From positions 2,706,501 through 2,770,500 of the forward strand of contig JAFFJZ010000013.1 in NCBI GenBank assembly GCA_018340375.1: a stretch of DNA of 64,000 nucleotides, given 5' to 3'. The DNA comes from Gonatopus flavifemur (taxonomy: Eukaryota; Arthropoda; Insecta; Hymenoptera; Dryinidae). Below the pieces are notes generated by a model that ran no database searches, had not been told where the DNA came from, and worked only from the letters and a program-made list of their open reading frames with translations. The position numbers were made by a program, and so were the translations under genes. This document shows, in pieces, positions 34,430 to 46,025 of the stretch (positions within the stretch are counted from its first letter, which is position 1; each line of letters begins with the position of its first letter).

Positions 34430-35090
34430 CATCCTGAATTTCGGGATTCTGACAACGGATTCGTGATCAGCGATCCCGAAAACCCCTGGGTACCGAGTTT
34501 GAAGGGAATCCGATGATTTTTACAATTTTCGTCCACCATATTGGGTCCGTTATTTTGAATCCTGAATATCAGACCGTGGATTCGTAATCAACGACCACAG
34601 AAACCCCTGAGTACCGAGTTTGAAGAAAATGCGATGATTTTCTTAATTTTTGTCCACCATATTGGATCGCCATTCTGAATTTCAGAATTTTGACAACGGA
34701 TTCGTAATCGGTGAACCCAAAAACTCCTGGATGCCGAGTTTGATGAACATCCGATGATCTTCTCGATTTTATTCCACCATATTGGATCCGCCATTTCGAA
34801 TTTCGGAATGCAGACAACGGATTTGTAATCAGCGACCCCAAAAATCCCTGGGTACCCAATTTGAAAAGAATCCGATAATGTTTCCAATTTTAGTCCGCCA
34901 TATTGGATTCGTCATCCTGAATTTGGGAACTCAGACAGCAGATTCGTAATCAGCAACCTCAAAAACCCCTGATCACCAAGTTTGAAGGAAATCCGATGGT
35001 TTCTTCCAATTTTCGTCCGCCATATTGGATCCGCCATTTTGAATTTTGAAATTCTGACAACGGATTCGTAATCAGTGACCCCATAAATTT
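34430..35090 (-). repeat. Right subterminal array of Transib copy 1, inverted
   Basis: Five units of about 121 bp in the opposite orientation to 30380-30830. CCATATTGG-type blocks fall near 34537, 34656, 34776, 34896 and 35020. The repeats lie just inside the 29 bp TIR, so the ends of the element form a long inverted repeat built of tandem units. Confidence 0.8.
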
Positions 35091-35172
35091 CCTGAGTACG
35101 AAGTCGCAAGCGAATTTGAGAGCCCCTTATAATTTTTTCCAGCTTTTTGGCATTTGGCCCCACTGTGCGGCG

Positions 35173-37009
35173 GTTGGATGTGTGGGGAAGGCTCGGGAGA
35201 CGGGACCTGAGATGGATGTTCATGATCTCCGCTTCCTCTTTGGGCATCTGAGAGTGACGGAATTAGGCATCCTGGACGAAGATTTAGATGTAGTCGACCC
35301 GTCCAGCGGACGAGTCCTGACGGTGTGGTGTCCGCGCCTCAGGGCATTGATCTCACTGCTCCTCCGCGCCGGACGATTTTGACAATTTTTTCTTCCTAAT
35401 TTTAGTGCCACAATTGATTTGTGTTCGTCATTGCAGTGGGTGTGTATTTTTTTTCAATGTTTCAAATGTAGTTCTTATATTGAAGGGTTAGTGGATTTTT
35501 TTTCTTTATCCTGTTCCCTTCCGTTGCCGGCGGTTTGTAACGTCCTTAATTGTCACAATTTCGAGCGTTCACAAAGGAAATCGTGGGAAGTTTTTTCCTG
35601 AAAAATCTCGAAATTTTGAGAAATTCGGAAAATTTGAGAATTCCCGAGAAATTTTGAAAAATTGAGGAATTTGGGAAGTTTGAGAATTTCCGAAAAATTT
35701 TGGAAAAGTTGAGAGAATTGGGAAATTTGAGAATTCCCGAAAAATTTTGGAAAAATTGAGAAAATTGGGAAATTTGAGAATTTCTGGGAAATTTCAAAAA
35801 GGTTGAGAATTTTGAAAAATCTTGGGAATTTGAAATTCTGGGGATGAATCGAAAATTTTTGGAGTGTTCGAAAATTATCAAAAAGGGTTCGGAACATCAA
35901 GAGTAAAATTGAGAGATCATTCGGAGAATTTTTAGAAATTCTAGGAAATATCGAGAGAGAAGAAAGGAAACTGTGCAGGAGCAAAAAAAGTTCTGAATCT
36001 TGGAAATAGTTGTACAGTCTTAGAAGAGAAATTGGGAAATGTTATGTGTTGCATGTACACTGAGAGAAGTGGTAACGATTTACTAGAAAAAATATGAATG
36101 GCCGCTCCATTGTGAGTCATCATTCACTTCTTATGCAAAAACAGGTTGCCATGAGAATTAGAACGAGTGGTAACCAATTCCATACACTCTTCTCTATTTT
36201 GTGTATGTGTATATTGTAGGTGTATTGAATTTCAATTTTGTTCGATGTCGTTCCTATTCTTTTTCCCTAAATGAATTCATCTCCGATGACTTAGGAGGAA
36301 GCTTGTATCACGTTATACCCTGTATGTTTATATGTGGTACGATGCTTCATCGTATTCTGTACGGTTGCGAGAAGGAAAGCAACTACGAATGGATGGAGCT
36401 CGAATAGACGGCGATAGCTACATCGTTCGTGGTCTTCATATGTTTCTTGGGTATATCATCTCTTATATGTTAAGGAATCAAAAGTTTCGATATCATTTCG
36501 AACATTGGAATATCATTTCATGAACAATCTGATTTGCAATTAGCGAATGTTATTCATACAAAACATGTATATCTATACTCCTCCACACATAATCAACTTT
36601 ACTCAGATGCAGATGAAGGAAAATCACTGATTTAGGTATGTTTTGTATTTCGTTCTGTGGAAGATTCTGTTCTTCGTTTGTCACGTTACGTCAAGAATGA
36701 AGTTCGAAATTACGAATGGTTAGGGATGGAATAGACGGCGATAGCTCGTGCGTGGAAGCATATACTTCGATACTGTATTGAAGCAGGTAGGTATGCATAG
36801 TGTTTCCTAGTATATCGTGCATGTGCGCGTATGCATGCATGGAATCGTATGGCATTGCTATGATTGACCGATGGGCGGGATTTATGTGGCATTGTATACT
36901 GCTTTACTTTGCTTATTACTCCACTCGTTTTCTCATTCTCTTTCTTTGAAGGCTTGGGTACTTTATCTTTTCCTTTACTCTCAGCCGTATTAATGGCTGC
37001 TCTAGAACT

Positions 37010-37043
<34 letters not shown>

Positions 37044-37095
37044 GTGCATCATTTTATGGCCTTAATAATGGCTGTTATGTATAAATAAATGTATT
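35173..37095. other. Interval between Transib copy 1 and gypsy integrase, no supported gene
   Basis: Holds a 47 bp tandem array (35590-35835) and a (TA)n run at 37013-37041. Adjacent to Transib, minus-strand frames of about 60-110 codons are open but without motif. Being upstream of env on the minus strand, this would normally be very short in a gypsy element, so an older insertion may be hidden here. Confidence 0.4.
35590..35835. repeat. 47 bp tandem array
   Basis: GAGAATTCCCGAAAAATTTT-type blocks start at 35636, 35682, 35729 and 35776, spacing 46-47 bp, with AAATTGGGAAATTTGAG between them. On the minus strand it encodes a phenylalanine/serine/asparagine-rich peptide in more than one frame, which is a by-product. 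Confidence 0.85.
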
Positions 37096-37099
37096 TGTG

Positions 37100-37940
37100 T
37101 TAATATATGTAAGCCGGTTTTAATTTGTCGAGATGTTTGGTGATATAAGAATTTTCATCTGTCTGAATTAAAGCATTGTTATTTCCAGAGATTTCTAAAA
37201 TTTTGAAGGGGCCTATGTAATGTTTGTCGAATTTGCTAATTCTTGGTTCTTTTAGAACGTATACCATCTGTCCAGGAAAGAATTTTCCTTCATTGGATCT
37301 CTTATCATACTGTTCCTTTGATTTTCGCTTCGAATTTACTAGGTTTTTATGAGATATTTCTCGAATTTTGTCTAGGTGGGAAATTAATTCGGTCAAGTAC
37401 GAGTTATATGTTTGTGATTCCTCTGAATGTGGAAATGCTGAGGGTAATCGGGCTCGTTTACCAAAAACTAATTCGTAGGGAGAAAAAGTTGTCGCTTCGT
37501 GTGTAGGAGTATTATATGAGAACATTGCGAACGGTAAAAGTATGTCCCAGTCTTAATGTGATTCCATATAATGTTTCAAATATTCGGTTGGAACAATATG
37601 ACTGCGTTCTAGAGATCCATTAGATTGTGGGCGATAACCAGAAGTTGAAATTTGTTCAATTTTGAAAATTTCCGCTAGTTGGGATAGAACATTTCCTGCA
37701 AATGCTTTGCCTCTATCAGTCAAAATACATCTCGGTGCACCGGAAGTGGCACGTAATAGCGAGCAAATGCATTGGCTATTGTTGGTGCTCTGGCATTGGG
37801 GATAGGGATGGCGAGACAGTATTTTGTGGATGTATCTTGCATTGTTAGAATGTATTTGTTTCCACTGGGGGTAATTGGAAGTGGTCCTACTATATCTAAT
37901 GCAATTTTATCGAAAGGTTCTGACGGTGTATCTGTAATTC
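37100..37940 (-). pseudogene. pol: Gypsy integrase catalytic core and C-terminal domain, frameshifted
   Basis: Minus strand from 37940. The core shows LDIVGPLP with the first aspartate, TDRGKAF with the second (after a frameshift near 37740), and SNGSLERSH with the glutamate. The 141-codon open stretch 37525-37100 follows, with FSPYELVFGK and a C-terminal GPFKILEISG segment typical of the small beta domain. Integrase inserts the retroviral cDNA into chromosomal DNA. The stops between 37525 and 37940 disable it. Confidence 0.85.
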
Positions 37941-39550
37941 ACATTGGTCCTCTTGTTTTGATTCTAACGAGTTTTCGTTCTTGGCAACTTTTACAAAATT
38001 TGATGTATGTTTGGATATCTTCAAACATTCTCTTCCAAACATAATGTTGGCGTATTCTGTTATAAGTTTTTCCGACACCTTTATGACCAGCAAACAGACT
38101 TTCATGAAATTCTCCTATGATTTGAGGTCCAATTTCTGGTGATGGAATTTCCATTTCTTTTGTACATAGGGTGATTTCGTAGGGTTTGTCTGAGAATATT
38201 TCTTCGAGTAGAGTTTTCGAATATTTCGGTCTTATGGGAGAAAATTGTCTGATGGGAGTGTTGACGCGAATGGTGAGCATGTTTTCTTCGTCCATAGCGT
38301 CTTTTAAATCTTTTAAATACTTTTTCGAGTTGTCTAGTGTAATTTTTTCTCTGAATGAGTGTGTTGCTATTATTGTATATGTACGAGAAGTTGTTCTTTC
38401 GGAGATTAAAATTTCTCCTTGTTTGGAGTGGTACTTTCGAATTTTCTCCGCTATAATGTAATATAGTTCTGCTAATGTTTTGTATGTGATGTCGTCGATT
38501 ACTCCATCAGCAGGGGCGAAGTGGGCGTAGTTGTCTTTGACACTAGTCAGAGGTTTGTCCGAGATGAATACGGTACATTTTGGGATGATTATATCCGAGA
38601 ATTCTAGCGGTGGATGGGGTATAAATAGTGTAGATAAAATTGAGTCTCCTAATGGTATTTTGAATGTTTGCGTGTTATCTTCTGACTGTTTGAGTGGGAT
38701 CTCGTATCCGTCAGCGTATGGCAGTTGTTTGAATAATTCACTCATCGAATTTTCTTCATCATCGAGGTCGCCTGAGGGGTTGGGAATTGAAATTCTATGG
38801 AACGTGTCGGTTGTTTGGGGATTTTGGAATGGATGTTGGGTTTGGCGGACTATGGTTTGTTCAAATGATGAGTTGTTTGATAGTATTTCCGAACGCAGTT
38901 ACTATGGGCTGGGCTTTGGTAGGGGGAGGAACCATGTATTCTCAATGTTTCTGATAAGGTTGGGTCTCAAATGTCTGAGATTGATGAGTTTGGAGTTAGG
39001 ATAGGTGAATTTATGGGAGTTTCTGGGTCATCTAGGTTGGATGGAAATTGGGTGGAGTTGGCATTTGGGTTTGGGTTGGATGGGGTTGATGGGTCTTCGT
39101 CATTCGGGGTTATTTCATGGGTGAGAGTAGGAAGTAAACTGGGTCTAGAGGATCCGAGGATTATAGATGGTTCGGTAGTGTTGTCAGGGTCGATTCGGTT
39201 TGTTTCGTGTGTTGGGTTAGGGTTTTCTTGGCCTCTACGTCTTTGTCTGACTCGAGCTGCGATGCAGCTCCCATCCGCTGGATTAGTATTTGTTTTGGTG
39301 GTATAAGTTGTGTCGTCTTCGTATTTGGGTTGAATGGGATTCGCTGAAACTAAGGGATTCCGGGATAAAGCGTCTGCATTAGCGTTGGCTTTACCCGGCT
39401 TATAGGCAATTTTATCTAAATTGGGATGAGATAAAACTTGATGAGCCCATTTACTCAAACGAGTTCCATTATCCTTGAAAGACTCTATATGGCGTAAGGG
39501 TTGATGATCTGTGATAATTGAGAATTTGGAATTGTGTAAGTATTGTTCAA
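37941..39550 (-). pseudogene. pol: Gypsy RNase H end, variable linker and integrase zinc finger
   Basis: On the minus strand from 39550 the RNase H C-terminal segment reads HNSKFSIITDHQPLRH, then SKWAHQVLSHPNLDK and ADALSRNPL. A low-complexity N/P/T-rich linker follows to 38967 (stop). From 38745 an open frame of 268 codons ends with a HHCC zinc finger (EFHESLFAGHKG and FCKSCQERK) that precedes the integrase core. The RNase H domain is split at 39551 by the LINE. Confidence 0.8.
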
Positions 39551-40068
39551 AAAGTAATTGTCTAAACTTGTTACATAACGTCAGAGATCAGCAAAATTTT
39601 CATTTTCTGCAGTGTCCTTTGTAACTGATGAAAATAGGAAAAAGTGATTTGAATAGGGATTGTGGGAAAAGAAAATGCTGATTCCAGAGATAATCACTGT
39701 CATATTAACAAACATAAGTGTCAGTCGTTAATGCGAGTCTCCGTGTTTTAATTCTTTTTGGTGTGTTTCAATAATCTTCACTAAGTGCGATGTGCATGTA
39801 CTGTCTCCACTGATACTGATCTTCTTTTTTTTCATATATATGAATCTGCAGTGAATTTTTATTCTATATTTAAACAGTGTTAATAACTCTTGCATTCTCT
39901 CAAACGATCCCTTGCCTTTATATTATATCGATATACTTTGTTTACGTTCCGCCACGTGAGTGTATTGGTGCGTCTTTACCCATATACAGTCTGTGTGTGT
40001 ACCACTTTCGTTGTGCCAGTGTTCTCAATATCTTTTTCTTCGTTCACTATCCTTTCATATTTCTGAGG

Positions 40069-40893
40069 ATGTCCAGTAAGATCTGCAAAGGGTGCTCCAA
40101 AGCCGTTAAGGATCCATTATCCTGTAACTCTTGCGGCGTTATTTCTCATCCTGGGCCTTCATGTCAGTCCAGAAGTGGTCACCCGTGGCATGTTGGGACT
40201 TTGCTGGATTGCGAAATGTTGAGAACACCTGCTTTGTCATCTTCGCAGAGCAACGACCGTGACTCTGTGTTGTTATCGAACATGAGCTCGCTCTTTGACA
40301 GCAAATTTTCTGTTTTGAATGATAAGTTGGATCATTTCGAAAATAAAATTAAGGAATTGTCAACCGAAGTGTCCAATCTTAATGCGAGAGTTTGTATGCT
40401 TGAAAATGGGAGATCCGATGCTAATAATCATTCAACAATTTCTTGTGATGAAGAGGAGTTTTTCAGCGAACTGGAAGATCGTCGGAGTCGTTCTTTCAAT
40501 ATCATGATGTTCAATGTTCTTGAGAATGTTTCTTCAGGTTCTTCTGATCTTACTGAGGTCAATAAGGTTTTGTCAGCAATCAAACCCGATTGCTGTCATG
40601 ATATACGTTTTCGTCGCTTGGGAAAACCCAATGATAATAAGGTTCGCCCCTTATGTGTGACTTTCCCGTGTAGTCGTACGCCTTTGGATATCATCAGAGG
40701 GAAGTCTGCTTACGGGGGCCCTGTCAAAATCTCACTCGATCGGACTTCTCGGCAACGTGCACACTTAAGCAATCTTCGTGATCGTTTGAAAGACCTCAAC
40801 GACCCGACAAAGACCATCAGATATCTCAATGGTGTACCGAAAATTGTTCCTCCACACAAAACCCGGAATCCATCATCGCAAAAAAACCTGTGA
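40069..40893 (+). CDS. LINE ORF1, RNA-binding-like protein
   Basis: Start chosen at ATG 40069 (MSSKICKGC), because the upstream in-frame extension to 39877 looks untranslated. The 274-residue product has an N-terminal cysteine/histidine cluster (CKGC, CNSC, HPGPSC, HPWH), like a degenerate PHD/zinc module. Next comes a coiled-coil region at about residues 80-130 (DKLDHFENKIKELSTEVSNL), then a basic C-terminal half with FNIMMFNVLEN and DIRFRRLGK, similar to the RRM-like domain of jockey/CR1-type ORF1 proteins. ORF1p packages element RNA. Open without stops. Confidence 0.75.
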   Translation: MSSKICKGCSKAVKDPLSCNSCGVISHPGPSCQSRSGHPWHVGTLLDCEMLRTPALSSSQSNDRDSVLLSNMSSLFDSKFSVLNDKLDHFENKIKELSTEVSNLNARVCMLENGRSDANNHSTISCDEEEFFSELEDRRSRSFNIMMFNVLENVSSGSSDLTEVNKVLSAIKPDCCHDIRFRRLGKPNDNKVRPLCVTFPCSRTPLDIIRGKSAYGGPVKISLDRTSRQRAHLSNLRDRLKDLNDPTKTIRYLNGVPKIVPPHKTRNPSSQKNL

Positions 40894-43766
40894 CTCGCCC
40901 TTTAGTGTACTACCAAAACGTACGTGGCCTTCGTACCAAACTCAATGCACTTCGTTGTGCTGCGGCGGCTTCTGTCGATCATTACGACATTATCATCTTC
41001 TCTGAAACCTGATTGACTGATGGAATTTCATCCTCTGAAATCGGCTTGGATGGTTATACTATATATAGGAAGGACAGATCTTCACTTACTAGTCATTGTG
41101 AGAGAGGGGGTGGAGTTTTGATAGCGGTGAAGAATGTCATTCCTAGTTTTGAGCTGTTATCTGTACATACAAACGTTGAGCATCTGTTCATTAAGGCAAG
41201 ATTGGGAATCTCGGATGTGATTTTTGGAGCCGTCTATATCCCGCCATCATCACCTGCGCATCTCTACGGAGATCACTGTAAGAGTGTGGAAGTTATTCTG
41301 AGTGCCCATCAGGATCTTTCGTTTTACCTTTACGGTGACTATAATTTACCGCATGCTTCCTGGCGTATGTCTTGCGCTGAATTATCGTGTGACTTACGTC
41401 CTGGAGCATCTTGTAATGAAGTGCAATCAGTTCAGTTTATTTGTGAATATTTTAATTTTTCTAATTTATTCTTAAAAAGTGATATTTGTGATGCTTTCGG
41501 GGTCATGCTTGACCTGCTGTTCACAAATGATATCTCTCTAGTTACGAGGTTATCTACTGAATCTCTTCCAGCTTGTGATATTCATTATCCTCCTATTGTT
41601 TCTACGCTGAGTATGGATGTAGTTAAGTTTCTTCCTAGTAACAGTGTTTCTCATTATAATTTCCGTTTAGGTGATTATACTGCTATTTGTAATTATTTCA
41701 ATCAAATTCCTTGGGACTCACTACTTGAAGGTTTGTCTGTTGATGATGCGACTGAGTGCCTATATGAACATATGTATCATGCTATTGATTTGTATGTTCC
41801 TAAGTGTTATTATCGCGGATCAAATTATCCTAGATGGTTTCCACCCCAGTTGATTGATCTAATACGAGCAAAGAAAGTGGCGCATCGTACGTATAAAATC
41901 TGTAATTTGTTGCAAGATTACATTATTTTCTCCGATTTGCGTTCTCAATGTAAAAATCTAGTATATAAATGTTACAATGACTACGTTAGGTCAACTGAAT
42001 TGCAGATCGCTGATAATGTAGAAGGCTTTTGGAACTTTGTCAACTCACACCGATCCGATAATGCTATCCCTAACAACATGTTTCTAGATGGCGGTTCAGT
42101 TAGTTCTGGGCGTGAAATTTCAGATCTGTTTGCTACTCACTTTGAATCTGTTTATGTTTCTCCCAACGATCTGTTTCCTGATTTCGTATCTAATTTTCAA
42201 TTGGATATTTCCGATCTTCATATTTACATTGGGGAAATATTTCTTGGGATCAATTCTCTAAGTATCAATAAAGGACCTGGGGATGACGGTATTCCTCCTG
42301 TATTCCTAAAATCTTGCAGCTATATATTATCACGACCCTTATGGCTAATCTTCAATGCTTCCTTATCTTCAGGTCATTTTCTATCTCGCTGGAGAAATAG
42401 TCTGATTATACCGATTTTCAAGGCTGGCAGCAGATCTGATGTGAGAAACTATAGACCAATATCAATTATAAGCGTGATTCCAAAATTATTTGAATCTTTA
42501 GTAACTGATAAATTATCTCCTCTATGTTCTAGCATCATCTCTGACATGCAACATGGCTTTGTGCCTGGTCGCTCAACGGGCACCAATTTGTCTATTTATT
42601 GTAATTATGTTTCGAGGGTTCTGGATGATAACAGTCAAGTTGATACTGTTTATATGGATTTCACCAAAGCCTTCGACACTGTTGATCATAACGTTCTTTT
42701 ATCTAAATTAAATCATCTTGGTTTCCGTGGTAATATTCTTATTTGGATAAGAAGCTATTTGATGAATCGAACCCAAACTGTCAAAATTAAAAACTTTACC
42801 TCAAGGACTATCAATGTTTGCTCAGGCGTTCCGCAAGGGTCGCATTTGGGACCACTGCTTTTTACACTTTTTATTAATGATATTGGCAACAACTTCAAAT
42901 TTGCGAAGCATTTAATTTTTGCGAATGATTTGAAATTGTTCATGAAAATTTCATCATACGCTGATGCCATTGCTCTGCAGTCGGATTTGTATGAATTGGA
43001 ATCATGGTGTTCCTTGAATAAATTGAAGCTGAATATAGTGAAATGTGAAGTTATGAGACTGTCGCGCAAATTGCAGCCCATCACCTTCTCTTATGAGTTG
43101 AGTGGCTCAAGCTTGGAGGTTGTGCAGAATATGCTCGATTTAGGTATTACGTTCGATTCCGAGCTTAATTCTACTTTTCACTATCATAATGTGGTGAACA
43201 CAGCTATGAAGCAGCTCGGTTTTTTGAAGCGTATGTCTGCTGACTTCAAAGACCCCTCAACATTGATTACGTTATACAATGCTCTCGTGAGACCTAACTT
43301 AGAATACGCGACTCACATTTGGTCTCCTCATCATGACAAATATTGTAAACTTATCGAGAGAGTCCAGCATAGATTTTTACGATTTTTGGCTTTCAAAGAT
43401 CATACCCCCATGGCTATATCCTGCCATGATTATGGTCTGTTGATGGGGTTGTTCAACATGAACACTCTCGAAACTCGTAGAATGATCAATGATTTGGTAT
43501 TCATTTTCAAAATAATCAATGGTCAAATCAATTGCCCTGAACTTCTCTCTCTCTTAAATTTCAATGTACCCTCCAGGTCTCTTAGGAACCCATTACTTTT
43601 CAATGTTCCTATGTTTAAGTCGCAATTCTTTTATACTGACCCAGTAAATCGCATTTGTTGTTTAGCAAATACTTATAGAGATGAGTTGGATTTCTTTTCT
43701 GGATCAGTTTCAGTATTCAAGACTTCTGTCTCTAGAGCATGTTCTAGTAGGTGTGTGAGATTGTAA
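40875..43766 (+). pseudogene. LINE ORF2, endonuclease-reverse transcriptase, two lesions
   Basis: The frame opens overlapping the end of ORF1. An APE-type endonuclease begins VYYQNVRGLRTKLN and is interrupted by TGA at 41010-41012, where the family has TGG (SETW). It continues with RGGGVLIAV and YGDYNLP. The reverse transcriptase shows NKGPGDDGIPP, NYRPISII, FTKAFDTVDH, SGVPQGSHLGP and the palm motif at about 42918-42929, which reads FAND where the family has FADD: the second metal-binding aspartate is lost. The C-terminal part (CHDY, INCPELLSLLNF, DPVNRIC) matches the 8430 fragment. Otherwise open for 917 codons after the stop. Confidence 0.92.
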
Positions 43767-43933
43767 TATCCTTATACTCGTTATTTATCCTGTACAGGAT
43801 GTTATATTTTGTACTATGTCTTTTTGTAATCCGTCTGTTCACTTTATATGATTTCTTTTTTATATATTTTTATTTTTTTATTTTTATTTTATTTGTTAAA
43901 TTTTCACTGTATTGTATCAATAATTTGGTCACT

Positions 43934-43976
43934 GAAGGGCGTTATTGCCCGTTGAATAAATAAATAAATAAATAAA
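43934..43976 (+). other. LINE 3' hairpin and AATA tail
   Basis: GGGC at 43937-43940 pairs with GCCC at 43947-43950 across a six-base loop, then GTTGAATAAATAAATAAATAA. It corresponds in position to the hairpin at 9012-9023 of the older fragment. In LINEs with specific 3' recognition such a structure can be the site bound by the element's own reverse transcriptase. Confidence 0.65.
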
Positions 43977-45608
43977 CTGTTTTAGTGCATGAGTGATGGC
44001 GAGAAGTTCTTTTTCGATGGTTGAATATCGAGTTTCAGTTTTCGTAAGAAGTCTAGATGAATATGCTATTGGGAGATCGCTCCCGACTTTTCCTTGGCTA
44101 AGGATTGCGCCTATGCCATGATCGGAGGCGTCAGTCGGGATCATAAATTCTCTGGAAAAATCTGGATATTGTAGTATTGGTTCAGAACAGAGGGTTTTCT
44201 CCAAAGTTTCAGAACTATTTTGTTGATTTTCGGTCCGGGTAAATCTTGTTTTCTTTTTCAAGAGATCTGAAAGAGGTTTCGCGACTGTGGAGAAGTTTTC
44301 AATGAATTTCCTGTAGTACCCAGCTAGTCCCAGGAATTGTCTGATCTATCTTGTAGTGATGGGAGTTGGGAAGTTTTAAACTGCCTCTAATTCCTTTGGG
44401 TTGGGTCTCACGCCTCCTGATGTGAAAATATGTCATGAATAAACTACTTTTTCTTTGAAAAGTTCATATTTTTCTGTTTGTAAGACCAGGTTATGTTAAC
44501 GAAGCAGAGTCAACATTTCACGAATTAATTTTACGTGTTGTTCTACGGTAGATGAATAAATAATGATGTCATCTAAGGAGACACACAGTCCTTTCCCTAT
44601 CATATCGGAGAAAATTCGATTCATTGATCGTTGGAAGGTGGCTGGGGCGTTTTTAAGGCCGAAAGGCATACGAACAAATTCGTAGTGCCCGAAAGTGGTT
44701 GAAAAGGCTGTTTTGTCTCTGTCATCGGGATGAACAGGGATTTGATGGAATCCACTGGCCAAATCGAAAGTTGGAAAATATTGTGCGCCTCCTAAATTGT
44801 CGACAATGTCTGGTATTCGAGGAATCGGATGTCTGTCGTCTACTGTTTTCGCGTTAGGCGCGCGGTAATCTACAGCTATTCTCCATTTCTTTTTGCCGTC
44901 TGGCCCTGCCTTTTTGGGGATAGGGCGTAATGGAGCGTTATACGTAGATTCTGATGGAATAAGAATTTCCAATTCTTGCCAATTTTTAATTTGTTTTCCG
45001 ACTCCGTCGATTGATGCTGGTGCGTATGAATATTGAGGTTTATTGATCGCGGAGAAATCTACCTGTGGAATTCTATGGAACATTGTAGTACATTGTTTGG
45101 GAGCATCACCTGGCACATGAAAAATGTCAGGGAAATCTATGATTAAAGGTTCAGTAATTTTCCGGGGTTCTGGTTTCAATTCATCCAGATGTAGTAATTG
45201 ATGGATCAAATGAGCTCTTTGGTCACCTTCTTTGGGGTCGATCATGTATTCACCAAAATCTTCTTCGCTATCCGTGGAAAAATTATCATCCTCCGCCGAG
45301 ATATGCTCAGGAATTTGAACTTCATATTGATCTTTCACATCCGAGAATATATCCTCGGGTTGTGTAGATTTCGTTTCGGATTTTGTGACATTGACTGAGG
45401 GAGAGTTAGGAGGGTTTGGTTTCTTAAGTATGGATCGCTTGGGAGATTTTGATTCGATTTCAGTTTTATGAATTGACAAATTTTCCACAATTTCTTTTAA
45501 TTCGCAATAGTTTGAGAAGTGGATTGGTTCTATTGGAGCTACTTCATTTACTATTGTGTTATGATGGGAGGAGATTTCAGTTTGATTTTGTACTAAGAAA
45601 GCTGTCCC
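43977..45608 (-). pseudogene. pol: Gypsy reverse transcriptase and RNase H (N-terminal part)
   Basis: From 45608 an open minus-strand frame leads through a polar linker into RT at about 45150: DFPDIF, FHRIPQVD, WRIAVDYRAPNAKT, FPTFDLASGFHQIPV, FGHYEFVRMPFGLKNAP and, in place of the usual YxDD, VSLDDIIIYS (the DD pair is kept). The frame stops at 44496, then further stops and shifts occur. From 44261 RNase H reads MIPTDASDHGIGAILSQ and EKELLAITHALKQF, up to the LINE insertion. Synthesises cDNA from the element RNA in virus-like particles. Confidence 0.88.
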
Positions 45609-46025
45609 TTAAATTCCATCGTATGGCACTTTGCAGTCCACTACGTAAAAGTATGCTGTTATGGGTTTTCCCGCAGAAACCAAATCCATGACTACTGTCC
45701 CTAATACGTTGGTTGAACCGGTTATACTAACGAGTGGAGTATGGTGGTCGTTATTGAAGTTAGAATATAAAGATTTATGATGGATAATATTGACTTCCGA
45801 GCCTGTATCAATTAAAAATTCGCCTCCTCCTTTAATTAATTTAGTTGATTTCAAGAATAATGTAGGGGGTGGAGCATGTACTATCAGTTGTGTTTCTTTG
45901 TCTATTGTGAGAAGCGAACCTTTCGGTGACTGTGCTGTGGATCTACGCCCATCGGTTTGCCGTGACGATGAGCGCGTTGGTAGTTTGAATGTTGAGTGGA
46001 TTGTGGAGGGGGCTGACTCCGACAA
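45609..46025 (-). pseudogene. Gypsy aspartic protease region
   Basis: FLIDTGSEVNIIH gives the DTG active-site triad of a retropepsin at about residue 70 of this frame, followed by a flap-like region (SITGSTNVLGTV). It ends with a single TAA at 45609-45611, after which the same frame is open into RT. It overlaps the end of the gag frame, as expected for a frameshifted gag-pol. Confidence 0.8.

Larger units (their letters stand above)
29776..35167 (+). mobile_element. Transib element, copy 1 (5392 bp), full length, gene dead
   Basis: Terminal inverted repeats of about 29 bp begin CACAGTGAGGCCAAATGCCA (left) and CACAGTGGGGCCAAATGCCA (right, read inward), then AAAAGCTGG. It is flanked by a perfect 5 bp target duplication CGGCG (29771-29775 and 35168-35172), the GC-rich type known for Transib. 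After CACAGTG a 22-23 bp spacer leads to an A-rich block (CCAAAACCC left, AAAAATTAT right), a layout like a recombination signal sequence. Internally: left subterminal array (30380-30830), a three-exon transposase gene (31497-34019), and a right inverted array (34430-35090). Confidence 0.93.
39551..43976 (+). mobile_element. Full-length LINE (jockey/CR1-like non-LTR retrotransposon), dead
   Basis: Inserted into gypsy RNase H: codons for ALKQF on the right (43977 onward) and EQYLHNSKF on the left (up to about 39550) rejoin in frame when it is removed. It contains a 5' UTR (39551-40068), ORF1, ORF2, and a 3' UTR with hairpin and (AATA)n tail. No target duplication longer than a few A residues is evident. 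Strand opposite to the host gypsy element. Confidence 0.9.

Noticed and set aside
35546..35984. Phenylalanine/serine/asparagine-rich frames on the minus strand
   Set aside because: Produced by the 47 bp array in two different frames at once.
37013..37041. (TA)n run as an origin or promoter
   Set aside because: Simple microsatellite with no accompanying signal.
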